Source: Sphingobium psychrophilum (lineage in GTDB: Bacteria > Pseudomonadota > Alphaproteobacteria > Sphingomonadales > Sphingomonadaceae). Taken from it: a DNA stretch of 64,000 bases. The stretch's first letter is position 1. Every line of letters starts with the position of its first letter. Shown in pieces: positions 9,034 to 16,043 of the stretch. Made by a program: the position numbers and the translations under genes. The DNA lies in contig NZ_JABBFV010000016.1 of NCBI RefSeq assembly GCF_012927105.1, forward strand, positions 1 to 64,000. Direction: 5' to 3'. The notes below the pieces were generated by a model. It made no database searches. It was not told the origin of the DNA and was given only the letters and a program-made list of their open reading frames with translations.

Positions 9034-9075
9034 TATCCCGTGCTGGGGATAGCGCACTGCCCGATTGGGGATAAG
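9034..9075. promoter_or_regulatory. Inverted and direct repeats before the QseM-like gene
   Basis: TATCCC (9034-9039) and GGGATA (9046-9051) form an inverted repeat with a 6-bp spacer; a third copy, GGGGATAAG, lies at 9067-9075. They sit 70-110 bp ahead of the ATG at 9146, where the promoter should be, and are a plausible second operator for the HTH protein or another regulator. Confidence 0.4.
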
Positions 9076-9145
9076 TTCACCCTGCTTCTCTGCGCGCGTT
9101 GCAGGGGCGCAGTCACTAATCAGGTTTTGCTACAAGGAGAGACCC

Positions 9146-9409
9146 ATGTCGGCTCCTGAGTTTGCCGATGAACCACCGCAGTCAGACCGATTGAGCGCTT
9201 ATGATGAGCGCCACCTTGTCACGTATCTTCGCCTGCTGGATGCCGAAAAGGACGAGGCATCATGGGAAGAGGTGGTTTCGATCATCTTCGCCATCGATCC
9301 TGCCAGTGAGCCGGATCGCGCGCGAAGGGTCTATGATACCCATCTCGCCCGCGCCAAGTGGATGACGGAACACGGCTACAAGCACCTGATGGTCCCGCGA
9401 ACCCAATAA
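9146..9409 (+). CDS. DUF2285 small protein, QseM-like antiactivator
   Basis: 87 aa, starting MSAPEFADEPP behind the ribosome site AAGGAGAG. The body (YDERHLVTYLRLLDAEKDEASWEEVVSIIF ... YDTHLARAKWMTEHGYKHLM) has the pattern of a stand-alone DUF2285 domain, a helix-turn-helix variant. In ICEMlSymR7A the single-domain DUF2285 protein QseM binds and blocks both TraR and the excision activator FseA. Here it sits between a QseC-like gene and an FseA-like gene, which supports the same antiactivator role. No TraR is visible in the window, so its targets may differ. Confidence 0.65.
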   Translation: MSAPEFADEPPQSDRLSAYDERHLVTYLRLLDAEKDEASWEEVVSIIFAIDPASEPDRARRVYDTHLARAKWMTEHGYKHLMVPRTQ

Positions 9410-9546
9410 AACTGGGCATTTAGCACCAATCTGGCGCAATCGATTGTGCCTCGCCGCGGGGGAGCCCGGAACTGACTCGAGCACTTCTCTCGTCACAGCT
9501 CCGACATGATCGTTCGACTCCAAAAAAACCTCATAGGAGAGGTGCG

Positions 9547-9744
9547 ATGGAGAAGCCGCCCGACTGGCGTTCGGAGAATTACGCCAAAGCGTATGAAACC
9601 TATGACCGCACGGATTTCGCGCAGGAATTCCTGCGCCGCAATCCTGAATACCGCGACCAATATGCTGAGGCCGTTGACGCTACGCCACTCGCGCTGAGTC
9701 GTCTGGCCCGGCACTGGGGGTTGGTCTTTCGCTGCGGACCCTGA
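9547..9744 (+). CDS. fseA: FseA N-terminal ORF (DUF6499), upstream half of a frameshifted activator
   Basis: 65 aa in the zero frame, behind AGGAGAGG. The sequence DWRSENYAKAYETYDRTDFAQEFLRRNPEYRDQY is the DUF6499 pattern and ends ARHWGLVFRCGP followed by a stop. At the TTT codon of WGLVF (9727-9729), followed by C, a +1 slip continues into the next ORF. In ICEMlSymR7A the equivalent msi172 is fused to msi171 by exactly this type of slip (tRNA-Phe moving from UUU to UUC within a conserved motif) to make FseA, which switches on rdfS. The full product would be about 256 aa, ending at 10318. Confidence 0.8.
   Translation: MEKPPDWRSENYAKAYETYDRTDFAQEFLRRNPEYRDQYAEAVDATPLALSRLARHWGLVFRCGP
9721..9735 (+). 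other. +1 programmed ribosomal frameshift site (TTT-C)
   Basis: In-frame codons are TTG GTC TTT CGC TGC. A +1 slip of tRNA-Phe from TTT (9727-9729) to TTC (9728-9730) puts ribosomes on GCT GCG GAC CCT GAC, which reads AADPDLPAHHLPIIWHPS and joins the DUF6499 segment to the DUF2285 segment in the usual way. The zero frame stops five codons later, at 9742-9744. The same UUU-to-UUC slip is described for fseA of Mesorhizobium ICEMlSymR7A. Confidence 0.75.
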
Positions 9745-10318
9745 CCTCCCGGCCCACCATCTCCCGATCATCTGGCACCCATCTACCGCGGCCAGCGTCA
9801 TCCTTTTGCGCCCGGCTCCTTTCCCTTGCGACGGCTGCAGCCAAGCCGAAATTGTCGGGAGCATGAATATCGCGGCCCAGCACCGCGATGAGGAAGGGCG
9901 GCATCTCGTCCTATCGACGGCTAAGCGCCGCTACCGCCTGAATATTTGCGGCGAGACAACAGAGACCGAACCGCTCGCCTATGTTCTTCCGGGCGACGCA
10001 TTTTGGGAAACGCGGAAGGCCGCTGTTTGCGACTTTCATGAGCATTGCCATCTCGGACATGTGAAGAAGCTCCCGTTCTGCCTTGCGCCTGGTCCGTCAG
10101 AGCACTGGCGTCTGGTCCAATGGCTTCGGTTGCTCGATGCGCTGTCCGGCGGTGCAACCACACGCGAATTGGCCATCGAACTTATCGCCCGCGATACCGG
10201 ACGATATTCGGCCGCCGAATGGGATACGTCGAGCGAGCGCAAACGGATTGCTCGCTGGCAGCGACAGGCGCTCGCTATGCGCGACGGCGGCTATCTCGCC
10301 CTGTTGAGCGGCCACTAA
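9731..10318 (+). CDS. fseA: FseA C-terminal ORF (DUF2285), reached by +1 frameshift
   Basis: 195 codons read after the slip. It opens with AADPDLPAHHLPIIWHPSTAASVILL, the linker normally seen in fused DUF6499-DUF2285 proteins, and ends in a DUF2285 domain (HWRLVQWLRLLDALSGGATTRELAIELI ... RQALAMRDGGYLALLSGH). There is no ATG with a ribosome site at the beginning of this frame; a TTG at 9806 is the first alternative start. Known FseA binds DNA through DUF2285 and activates the excisionase gene. The excisionase-like gene starts 119 bp downstream, matching that role. Confidence 0.78.
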   Translation, partial: AADPDLPAHHLPIIWHPSTAASVILLRPAPFPCDGCSQAEIVGSMNIAAQHRDEEGRHLVLSTAKRRYRLNICGETTETEPLAYVLPGDAFWETRKAAVCDFHEHCHLGHVKKLPFCLAPGPSEHWRLVQWLRLLDALSGGATTRELAIELIARDTGRYSAAEWDTSSERKRIARWQRQALAMRDGGYLALLSGH

Positions 10319-10436
10319 TCGGGACATTCGGCAGCCACGCCTTATGTCCGTTCACCCAAGTCCCTGAAAATCTCAAATCTCGCCTCCTGCTCGCCGGGCC
10401 AACCCCTTGTGTCCGGCACTTCACAGGAGACGTTTC

Positions 10437-10688
10437 ATGGATGGAGATTTCGTCCCGGTATTCCCGCGCTATGTCAGGACGCCCGATGCTGCCGTGCATT
10501 TGGGTCTCTCAGCCCGCACGCTTGAAAAGCATCGTTGCTATGGGACGGGCCCGGCCTTTCACAAGCTCGGTCGGCGCATTGTCTACGCCATAGTCGATCT
10601 CGATGCCTGGGCGCAAAATGGTCGCCGCAATTCAACATCCGATCCCGGACAAGGCATTTGCCTGTCTGCACGCCCGGTGCGCCGCTGA
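10437..10688 (+). CDS. rdfS: Excisionase-like HTH protein (RdfS-like recombination directionality factor)
   Basis: 83 aa with a MerR/AlpA-type helix-turn-helix: YVRTPDAAVHLGLSARTLEKHRCYGTGPAFHKLGRRIVYAIVDLDAWAQ. Proteins of this shape in rhizobial and sphingomonad ICEs (RdfS) direct the integrase to excise the element. The ATG at 10437 follows ACAGGAGAC. Its stop overlaps the start of repA (TGATG), so excision and replication initiation are probably translationally coupled. Its position right after the FseA-like gene agrees with FseA-controlled rdfS. Confidence 0.75.
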   Translation: MDGDFVPVFPRYVRTPDAAVHLGLSARTLEKHRCYGTGPAFHKLGRRIVYAIVDLDAWAQNGRRNSTSDPGQGICLSARPVRR

Positions 10689-11554
10689 TGCGTTTGGTGA
10701 GCCCCCAGCAACAGCTCGACCTGTTCTACTCAATGCCCGGTGATATTGCTGCGCGCGATGCGCAGGATCTGATGTCCTGGCCTTTCTTCAGCCTTGCCAA
10801 GTCGCGGCGCTCCGCACCGATCGACTTCGCAATGGGGGCCACATGGATCTCGGTCGAAGCCGTGGCCGAACACGGCATGGCGACCATCTGGGATGCCGAC
10901 ATTCTGATTTGGGCGGCGAGTCAGCTCGTTGAAGCGCGCGACGCAGGCCGCCCGACATCTCGGCACATCGCCGCCCGTCCGCACGAGATTCTGACCTTCA
11001 TCGGGCGCGGGACTGGCAAGGACCATTATGAGCGGCTGCGCGCAGCGCTCGACCGCTTGCAATCGACGACCATTGCCACGTCGATCCGCCAGCAACACCA
11101 GCGCCGACGCCACCGCTTCTCCTGGATCAACGAATGGCGGGAGACACTCGACGACCGTGGCCGCGCCATTGGCATCGAGCTCATACTGCCCGACTGGTTC
11201 TATGCGGGTGTGCTCGATCGCGGCCTGATCCTGACGATCGACCGCGCCTACTTTGCGCTGACTGGCGGCGTCGAGCGCTGGCTCTACCGTATCGTGCGCA
11301 AGCACGGTGGACACCAGCGCGGTGGCTGGAGCTTCGACGTTCCGCACCTTCATCTCAAATCAGGTGCGCTTTCGCCGCTCAAGCAATTCGCATTCGAGCT
11401 GCGGACCATCGTCCGGCGGCAGTCTCTCCCGGGCTACCATCTGAGCCTTGAGCACAGCTTCGGCCGCGAGCGGCTGATCTTCAAACCCATCCCCGTCGAC
11501 CCGTTCGTTGCCGCTGCCCGGCGCGTCGGTTTCCCTGTGGAGAAGTTGGCATGA
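10688..11554 (+). CDS. repA: Replication initiator protein A (RPA family)
   Basis: 288 aa. It has the plasmid RPA family pattern: DLMSWPFFSLAKSRR near the start, DFAMGATWISVEAV, IWDADILIWAASQL, then WINEWRETLD ... GIELILPDWFY and FALTGGVERWLYRIVRKHGG. Such initiators start replication of plasmids and of ICEs after excision. The start at 10688 overlaps the previous stop. Directly downstream are 23-24-bp spaced repeats and a perfect DnaA box, a likely origin. Confidence 0.88.
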   Translation: MRLVSPQQQLDLFYSMPGDIAARDAQDLMSWPFFSLAKSRRSAPIDFAMGATWISVEAVAEHGMATIWDADILIWAASQLVEARDAGRPTSRHIAARPHEILTFIGRGTGKDHYERLRAALDRLQSTTIATSIRQQHQRRRHRFSWINEWRETLDDRGRAIGIELILPDWFYAGVLDRGLILTIDRAYFALTGGVERWLYRIVRKHGGHQRGGWSFDVPHLHLKSGALSPLKQFAFELRTIVRRQSLPGYHLSLEHSFGRERLIFKPIPVDPFVAAARRVGFPVEKLA

Positions 11555-11557
11555 CAT

Positions 11558-11732
11558 TCGGCCTATCAAAAACCGTCGGACTCGGCCCATCGGAAACCCG
11601 ATCCTCGGCCTATCGAAAACCGGGACCATGCGGAAACCCGCAGAAATCTGCGGTAAATCGGCGCTCCTCTAACGATGCTAATAGAAAAGAATCCTTCGGA
11701 TTCTTGCTAACCCTTTTGCAGCCTGTGGATAA
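11558..11732. other. Putative origin of replication: iterons, palindrome and DnaA box
   Basis: Three imperfect direct repeats beginning TCGGCCTATC/TCGGCCCATC at 11558, 11582 and 11605 (24- and 23-bp spacing, each followed by AAAACC or GAAACC) look like initiator binding iterons. A perfect palindrome AAGAATCC (11687-11694) with GGATTCTT (11698-11705) and a perfect DnaA box TGTGGATAA (11724-11732) follow. Together with the adjacent initiator gene they suggest the vegetative origin of the excised circle. No AT-rich unwinding segment is obvious, apart from a moderately AT-rich stretch at 11675-11690. Confidence 0.5.
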
Positions 11733-11801
11733 TCTCGGTGCGACGGGCCTGCTCAACGCCCGCGTCAAGCTTGTCGGGTTCGCGGCGGCAGGAGCGCGGC
11801 C

Positions 11802-12323
11802 ATGAGCGAGCCAACTGCGCAGCGGCACACCTCCTCGCATGCCATCAGGTCAGCGACAGCCAGCGCCCTGACCGAGGTCGAAGTGACCTGGATCGAGAAG
11901 CGCTACGAACAATGGATCCGCTTCGGGCGCATTGCGGCTGACACGATTATCAACCGCCGCACGCGCGTCATCGCCTTCCGTCCCGGCGCGGTCTTCGCTT
12001 TCGTGCGCTGGACCTCGAACGACTATGGCACGATCCATTCGTGCATCGACATCGTGACGGCAGTGGCACCGGGCGAGGCCTACACGACGTTGCCGTTTGT
12101 CCGTCCCGGCGCTGACATTCTGCTGCACATCGAGGGCTGGCCCAAGGTCGCACAGGTGTTGCAGGCCATCGATGCGGTCGAAGCCGCAGGTGTTGATCCG
12201 TGCGACGCATCGCCCGATCACTGGCGCCACGTCGGCAACCGGCTAAATGCCGGAATGCCGTTCAGGGCTTACACAGCGGAGCGGCACGCGGCCTGGCTCC
12301 GGCGCAAGGCGCTCGAAGCATGA
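11802..12323 (+). CDS. DUF2840 domain protein
   Basis: 173 aa. The sequence TEVEVTWIEKRYEQWIRFGRIAADTIINRRTRVIAFRPGAVFAFVRW and PGADILLHIEGWPKVAQVLQAID fits DUF2840, a family of unknown function that is nearly always found just before traF in these conjugative elements. Its stop overlaps the traF start (ATGA), so the two are co-translated. It probably takes part in transfer, but no catalytic motif is seen. Confidence 0.88.
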   Translation: MSEPTAQRHTSSHAIRSATASALTEVEVTWIEKRYEQWIRFGRIAADTIINRRTRVIAFRPGAVFAFVRWTSNDYGTIHSCIDIVTAVAPGEAYTTLPFVRPGADILLHIEGWPKVAQVLQAIDAVEAAGVDPCDASPDHWRHVGNRLNAGMPFRAYTAERHAAWLRRKALEA

Positions 12324-12913
12324 GCCGCCGCCGCTATGTTCGCGCCACGATAGTGTGGGCAGGCCTGTTCAGCGCCGGGTTCTCAGCAGTCGCCGTGCTG
12401 TCGCCGCGACCGCGACTGATGTGGAACGCGAGCGCCAGTGCGCCCGTCGGCCTCTATCGCCTCGAGAGCGACACACGTCCAAGGTTTGGCGAACTGGTCG
12501 CCATTGTGCCCCCGGCTGCGACCGCGCGGATGATGGCCGACCGCCACTATCTGCCGATCGGCATACCGCTCATGAAACATGTCGCGGCTCTGCCCGGACA
12601 AAGGGCGTGCCGCGCCGGCGCTGTCGTCTCGGTGGACGGCAACCATGTCGCCATAGCCAAAATGCACGACAGAATGGGTCGGCCTTTGCCAAGCTGGCAG
12701 GGCTGTCACCGCGTTCGGACAGACGAATTGTTCCTGTTGAACCCGGCGCCCGACAGCCTTGATGGGCGCTATTTCGGCGCTCTGCCCGCAGCCGGTCTTA
12801 TCGGCACGGCACACCCCATCCTTACCCGTGATGCACCTGACCAGCCCCTGCGCTGGCGAGGCTTTGGTGCGTCCGCCGCTTCCCCAACCACCAACCAGGA
12901 GCACAGGCCATGA
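12320..12913 (+). CDS. traF: TraF, S26-family conjugative transfer peptidase
   Basis: 197 aa. An N-terminal membrane anchor (VWAGLFSAGFSAVAVL) is followed by the catalytic serine region NASASAPVGLYRL and the lysine region PLMKHVAALPGQ of signal-peptidase-like TraF proteins. In related systems TraF matures or cyclises the TrbC pilin in the periplasm. The start at 12320 overlaps the DUF2840 stop and its own stop overlaps the next start, so 11802-13242 is one translationally coupled block. Confidence 0.9.
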   Translation: MSRRRYVRATIVWAGLFSAGFSAVAVLSPRPRLMWNASASAPVGLYRLESDTRPRFGELVAIVPPAATARMMADRHYLPIGIPLMKHVAALPGQRACRAGAVVSVDGNHVAIAKMHDRMGRPLPSWQGCHRVRTDELFLLNPAPDSLDGRYFGALPAAGLIGTAHPILTRDAPDQPLRWRGFGASAASPTTNQEHRP

Positions 12914-13242
12914 TGATCGGCATCTTCCATTCCGCGCAGGACAGTTTCACGGGCCAAATCCGGACCCTCTCGCTCGATGTTGTCGTGACGCTCGTCCCGG
13001 CTCCATCGAACGACAGCGACAATGCACCCGACTGGCGCGTGCTGCTCGGCGATGCCGAAACCGGCACTGAAATTGGTGCTGGCTGGAACCGCACAGGCGA
13101 GCGCGCCGGTGCCTTTGTCGCGGTGCAGATCGACGACCCGGCCTTTGCCCATCCCCTGCGCGCCAACCTGCTCCGGTCCATGTCCCGTGACGACGAGCAT
13201 CACCTGCTCTGGTCGCGTCCGACCAATCGCGATCGGAAATAG
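12910..13242 (+). CDS. DUF736 family protein (second copy)
   Basis: 110 aa. It has the DUF736 pattern in a divergent form: MIGIFHSAQDSFTGQIRTL, WRVLLGDAETGTEIGAGWNRTGERAGAFVAVQIDDPAFAHPLRANL and a C-terminal LLWSRP. Only about a third of the residues match the copy at 8290-8607, so this is an old duplication or a separate acquisition. It overlaps traF by 4 bp and sits just before the transglycosylase gene, as in related elements. Function unknown. Confidence 0.85.
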   Translation: MMIGIFHSAQDSFTGQIRTLSLDVVVTLVPAPSNDSDNAPDWRVLLGDAETGTEIGAGWNRTGERAGAFVAVQIDDPAFAHPLRANLLRSMSRDDEHHLLWSRPTNRDRK

Positions 13243-13245
13243 GCC

Positions 13246-14019
13246 ATGATCGTTGCTTCGCTTCGCCGTCGCAGGTGTTCCGTAGTTCGGATTGCCGTTC
13301 GGCTGCGCCTTCACCTTCTCCTTCCCGGCACTTGTTTCGCTCTCGGCTTGGCAGCGGCGACTTCTCCGGTTGCCGCAGTTGCGACGATACCTGACCAGTT
13401 TGCAGCGCATCCCTATGCGCCGCATGTAGCAGAGGCGTCGCAGCGCTTCGGCATTCCCGAGCTCTGGATATGGGCGGTGATGCGGGCGGAAAGTCGCGGC
13501 AATTCGCGCGCGGTTTCACCCGCAGGAGCCATCGGTCTGATGCAGATCATGCCCGGCACTTGGTCGATGCTGAGCGCGCGGCATGGCCTTGGCTCTGACC
13601 CGTTCGATGTGCGTGCGAACATCCTTGGAGGTGCGGCCTATCTGCGCGCCATGTGGGATCGGTATCGCAATGTCAGCTTGATGCTGGCGGCCTACAATGC
13701 GGGGCCAGGCCGTGCCGATGACTATGCTGCCGGTCGTCGCAGTCTTCCGGCAGAAACCGTCAACTACGTCGCCCAGATCGCGCCAAGTCTTGGAATGGCC
13801 AGCATCGCTTCGCCTGCTGCCATGCCACCTGCCAATGCTCATCCCTGGCGTCAGGCTACATTGTTCACACCGCGCGGCGATGGAGAAGCGAGCAGCAATG
13901 ACGGTGCTGCCGATGTGCAGCCACAGCGCAGTCCGCTTGCGACGCCGTCGGCCTCTTTGCCGTTACCGAACCCCGCGCCGCACCCCCTGTTCGTCTCGCT
14001 TTCACCGCGAAATCCGTGA
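13246..14019 (+). CDS. Lytic transglycosylase, VirB1-like
   Basis: 257 aa. A signal sequence or membrane anchor (LHLLLPGTCFALGLAAATSPVAA) precedes an SLT domain with MRAESRGNSRAVSPAGAIGLMQIMPGTW, where the first E is the catalytic glutamate, and the AAYNAGPGR signature. It cuts peptidoglycan in the periplasm so that the secretion channel can pass through the wall. The C-terminal 70 residues are proline-rich and unstructured. It starts 3 bp after the DUF736 stop and is the last gene before the oriT region. Confidence 0.9.
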   Translation: MIVASLRRRRCSVVRIAVRLRLHLLLPGTCFALGLAAATSPVAAVATIPDQFAAHPYAPHVAEASQRFGIPELWIWAVMRAESRGNSRAVSPAGAIGLMQIMPGTWSMLSARHGLGSDPFDVRANILGGAAYLRAMWDRYRNVSLMLAAYNAGPGRADDYAAGRRSLPAETVNYVAQIAPSLGMASIASPAAMPPANAHPWRQATLFTPRGDGEASSNDGAADVQPQRSPLATPSASLPLPNPAPHPLFVSLSPRNP

Positions 14020-14099
14020 TGGGTTACACGAGTGCATCTCTGACGCTTCGGGCGTCGTGTCGGTTAGAGACGGCGGGGAGACGTGTGTTTGAGCGAGGG

Positions 14100-14254
14100 G
14101 GCAATTTTGGAGGGCAAGATAAAAGGAGTGCCAGCACCTGGCCCTCATATGGTTGTTATAGAGCGATAATTTCGTATGGCACCGGGCAAAGCCTGCCATA
14201 CGATGTTTCCCAATCACCCGCAAAACTGCGGCGTAATCGTCTGGCACCTTCAAA
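14100..14254. other. Putative origin of transfer (oriT)
   Basis: Between the transglycosylase and relaxase genes lies a perfect 10-bp inverted repeat, TCGTATGGCA (14172-14181) and TGCCATACGA (14194-14203), with GGC/GCC extending the stem inside the loop. A lone inverted repeat immediately upstream of a relaxase gene, in a gap of 235 bp without ORFs, is the usual arrangement of oriT in RlxS-type elements. The nick site cannot be read with certainty; it should lie close to the right arm. Confidence 0.55.
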
Positions 14255-16009
14255 ATGAGCCGCGACGACAATGAATTTCGGGTGCGGCCGGGAAGAAGCA
14301 GGGACAGCGGTGCAGCCTCTGGGCGGCGGAGCCAAAAGCTGGCGGCTCAGGTCCAGCGTGCCACCAACAAGGCGGGCCATGCGGGTTCACGGGGAGCGGG
14401 TCTGAAACGCGGCAGTGGCAGCGGCAAAGCCGCGCGCGGGCGTCGGACGGTTGCCGCGATGCGCCGCACACCTGGCCAACGCCGCGTTACCGTCATGGCG
14501 CGCATCGCTCGCCATAAAGGTGCGCATTACCGCGCCGCACCGCTGGCAAAGCACATCAAGTATCTTGAGCGTGACGGCGTGTCCCGCGACGGGCGCGATG
14601 CCTCGATGTTTGATGCCCAGACCGACAGGGCTGATCGGGATGCCTTTGCAGGGCGTTGCGAAGATGACCGGCACCACTTTCGTTTCATCGTCTCGCCCGA
14701 AGATGCAGGGGACATGGAAGACCTGCGCACCTTCACCCGCGAATTGATGGCTGACGCGGCTAAGGATCTGGGCACCGAACTGGACTGGGTCGCCGTTGAC
14801 CATTGGAACACCGACAATCCGCACATCCATGTGCTGGTGCGCGGCGTTACCAGTGACCGCACCGATCTTGTCATTGACCGGGGCTATATCAGCGAAGGTC
14901 TGCGGTTCCGGGCGGAAGAGCGGGTGACGCTCGAACTGGGGCCGCGCACCGCGCTGGACATCCGCACCGCGCTCGAACGCGAGGTCGATGCCGAGCGCTG
15001 GACCAGTCTTGACCGGCAGCTTGAACGCTTGGGTCAGGATACCGCAGGCCTTGTCGATCTGCGTCCAGGCGGCGACGCCGATCCCGAAATGCGCCGGCTG
15101 CTGTTGGGCCGCGCCGCCAAGCTGGAACAGCTGGGGCTGGCGGCGCGCGAAGGGCCTGCGGTGTGGGCTCTGGAGCCCGGTGCCGAAAACACACTGCGCG
15201 ATCTTTCGGTGCGCAACGACATCATCAAGACGATGCACAATGCCATGGGCCGCGACGGCGGGCGGTTTGATGTATCGGCATTGGCCCTGCATCACGACGT
15301 TCCAAGCGAACCGATTATCGGACGCCTGGTCGAACGTGGCCTCCACGACGAGTTGACCGGCAGCGCTTATGCCATCGTCGACGGAGTCGATGGCCGCACG
15401 CACCATCTGCGGTTCCATGACATGGAGATGACCGGCGATGCCAAAACCGGATCGATCGTCGAACTGCGCTCATGGGAGGATGCCAACGGGCATGACCGGC
15501 TGTCGCTCGCCACGCGATCAGACATACCCCTAGAGGCACAGATCAAAGCACCTGGCGCGACGTGGCTTGATCGCCAACTTGTTGCCCGCGATCCCGTGGC
15601 AACGGGCAATGGTTTCGGGCGCGAGATGCGCGACGCCTTGGATGCCCGCGCCAGCCATCTCGAAACGCAGGGTCTTGCCCGCCGGCAGGGCCAGCGGGTC
15701 ATCCTTGCTCAGGATCTCGTCGGGACGCTGAAGAATCAGGAACTGACGGCCGCCACTCAGGCCATCGCCGCGCGCACGGGACTTGAGCACAAACCGTCGG
15801 GCCCAGGCGACTATGTCAGCGGCATCTACCGGGAGCGGGTGACGCTTTCGACGGGCCGCTTCGCGATGATCGACGAAGGGCTGGGCTTCCAGCTCGTGCC
15901 CTGGCGCCCAGCGCTCGATCAGCACCTCGGCCAGCACATCACCGGCACCATGTCGCCGGGCGGTTCTGTCGACTGGGCCTTGGGCCGCGGACGCGGGATC
16001 AGCCTGTGA
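14255..16009 (+). CDS. rlxS: Relaxase RlxS (DUF3363), VirD2-like
   Basis: 584 aa. The N-terminal 100 residues are basic. The relaxase domain has YERDGV-like LERDGVSRDG, HHFRFIVSPEDAGDMEDL and the metal-binding histidine motif DNPHIHVLVRG; a DUF3363 C-terminal region follows (TGNGFGREMRDALDAR, IYRERVTLSTGRFAMID). It nicks oriT, stays bound to the 5' end and is carried into the recipient. The domain order equals that of RlxS of rhizobial symbiosis islands. The start is the first ATG after the oriT hairpin. Confidence 0.92.
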   Translation: MSRDDNEFRVRPGRSRDSGAASGRRSQKLAAQVQRATNKAGHAGSRGAGLKRGSGSGKAARGRRTVAAMRRTPGQRRVTVMARIARHKGAHYRAAPLAKHIKYLERDGVSRDGRDASMFDAQTDRADRDAFAGRCEDDRHHFRFIVSPEDAGDMEDLRTFTRELMADAAKDLGTELDWVAVDHWNTDNPHIHVLVRGVTSDRTDLVIDRGYISEGLRFRAEERVTLELGPRTALDIRTALEREVDAERWTSLDRQLERLGQDTAGLVDLRPGGDADPEMRRLLLGRAAKLEQLGLAAREGPAVWALEPGAENTLRDLSVRNDIIKTMHNAMGRDGGRFDVSALALHHDVPSEPIIGRLVERGLHDELTGSAYAIVDGVDGRTHHLRFHDMEMTGDAKTGSIVELRSWEDANGHDRLSLATRSDIPLEAQIKAPGATWLDRQLVARDPVATGNGFGREMRDALDARASHLETQGLARRQGQRVILAQDLVGTLKNQELTAATQAIAARTGLEHKPSGPGDYVSGIYRERVTLSTGRFAMIDEGLGFQLVPWRPALDQHLGQHITGTMSPGGSVDWALGRGRGISL

Positions 16010-16043
16010 CCCTCATTTACCCCCTCATCAGGAGTAACTTTCA

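Noticed and set aside
9547..9744. Simple pseudogene reading of the broken DUF6499-DUF2285 gene
   Set aside because: The break coincides with TTT-C in WGLVF, the known programmed frameshift site of FseA, and both halves are intact.
11558..11640. Repeats considered as a CRISPR array
   Set aside because: Only three imperfect copies with almost no spacer between them; they fit initiator iterons better.
14387..15418. Minus-strand ORF opposite the relaxase
   Set aside because: Antisense shadow; the relaxase frame has clear motifs.
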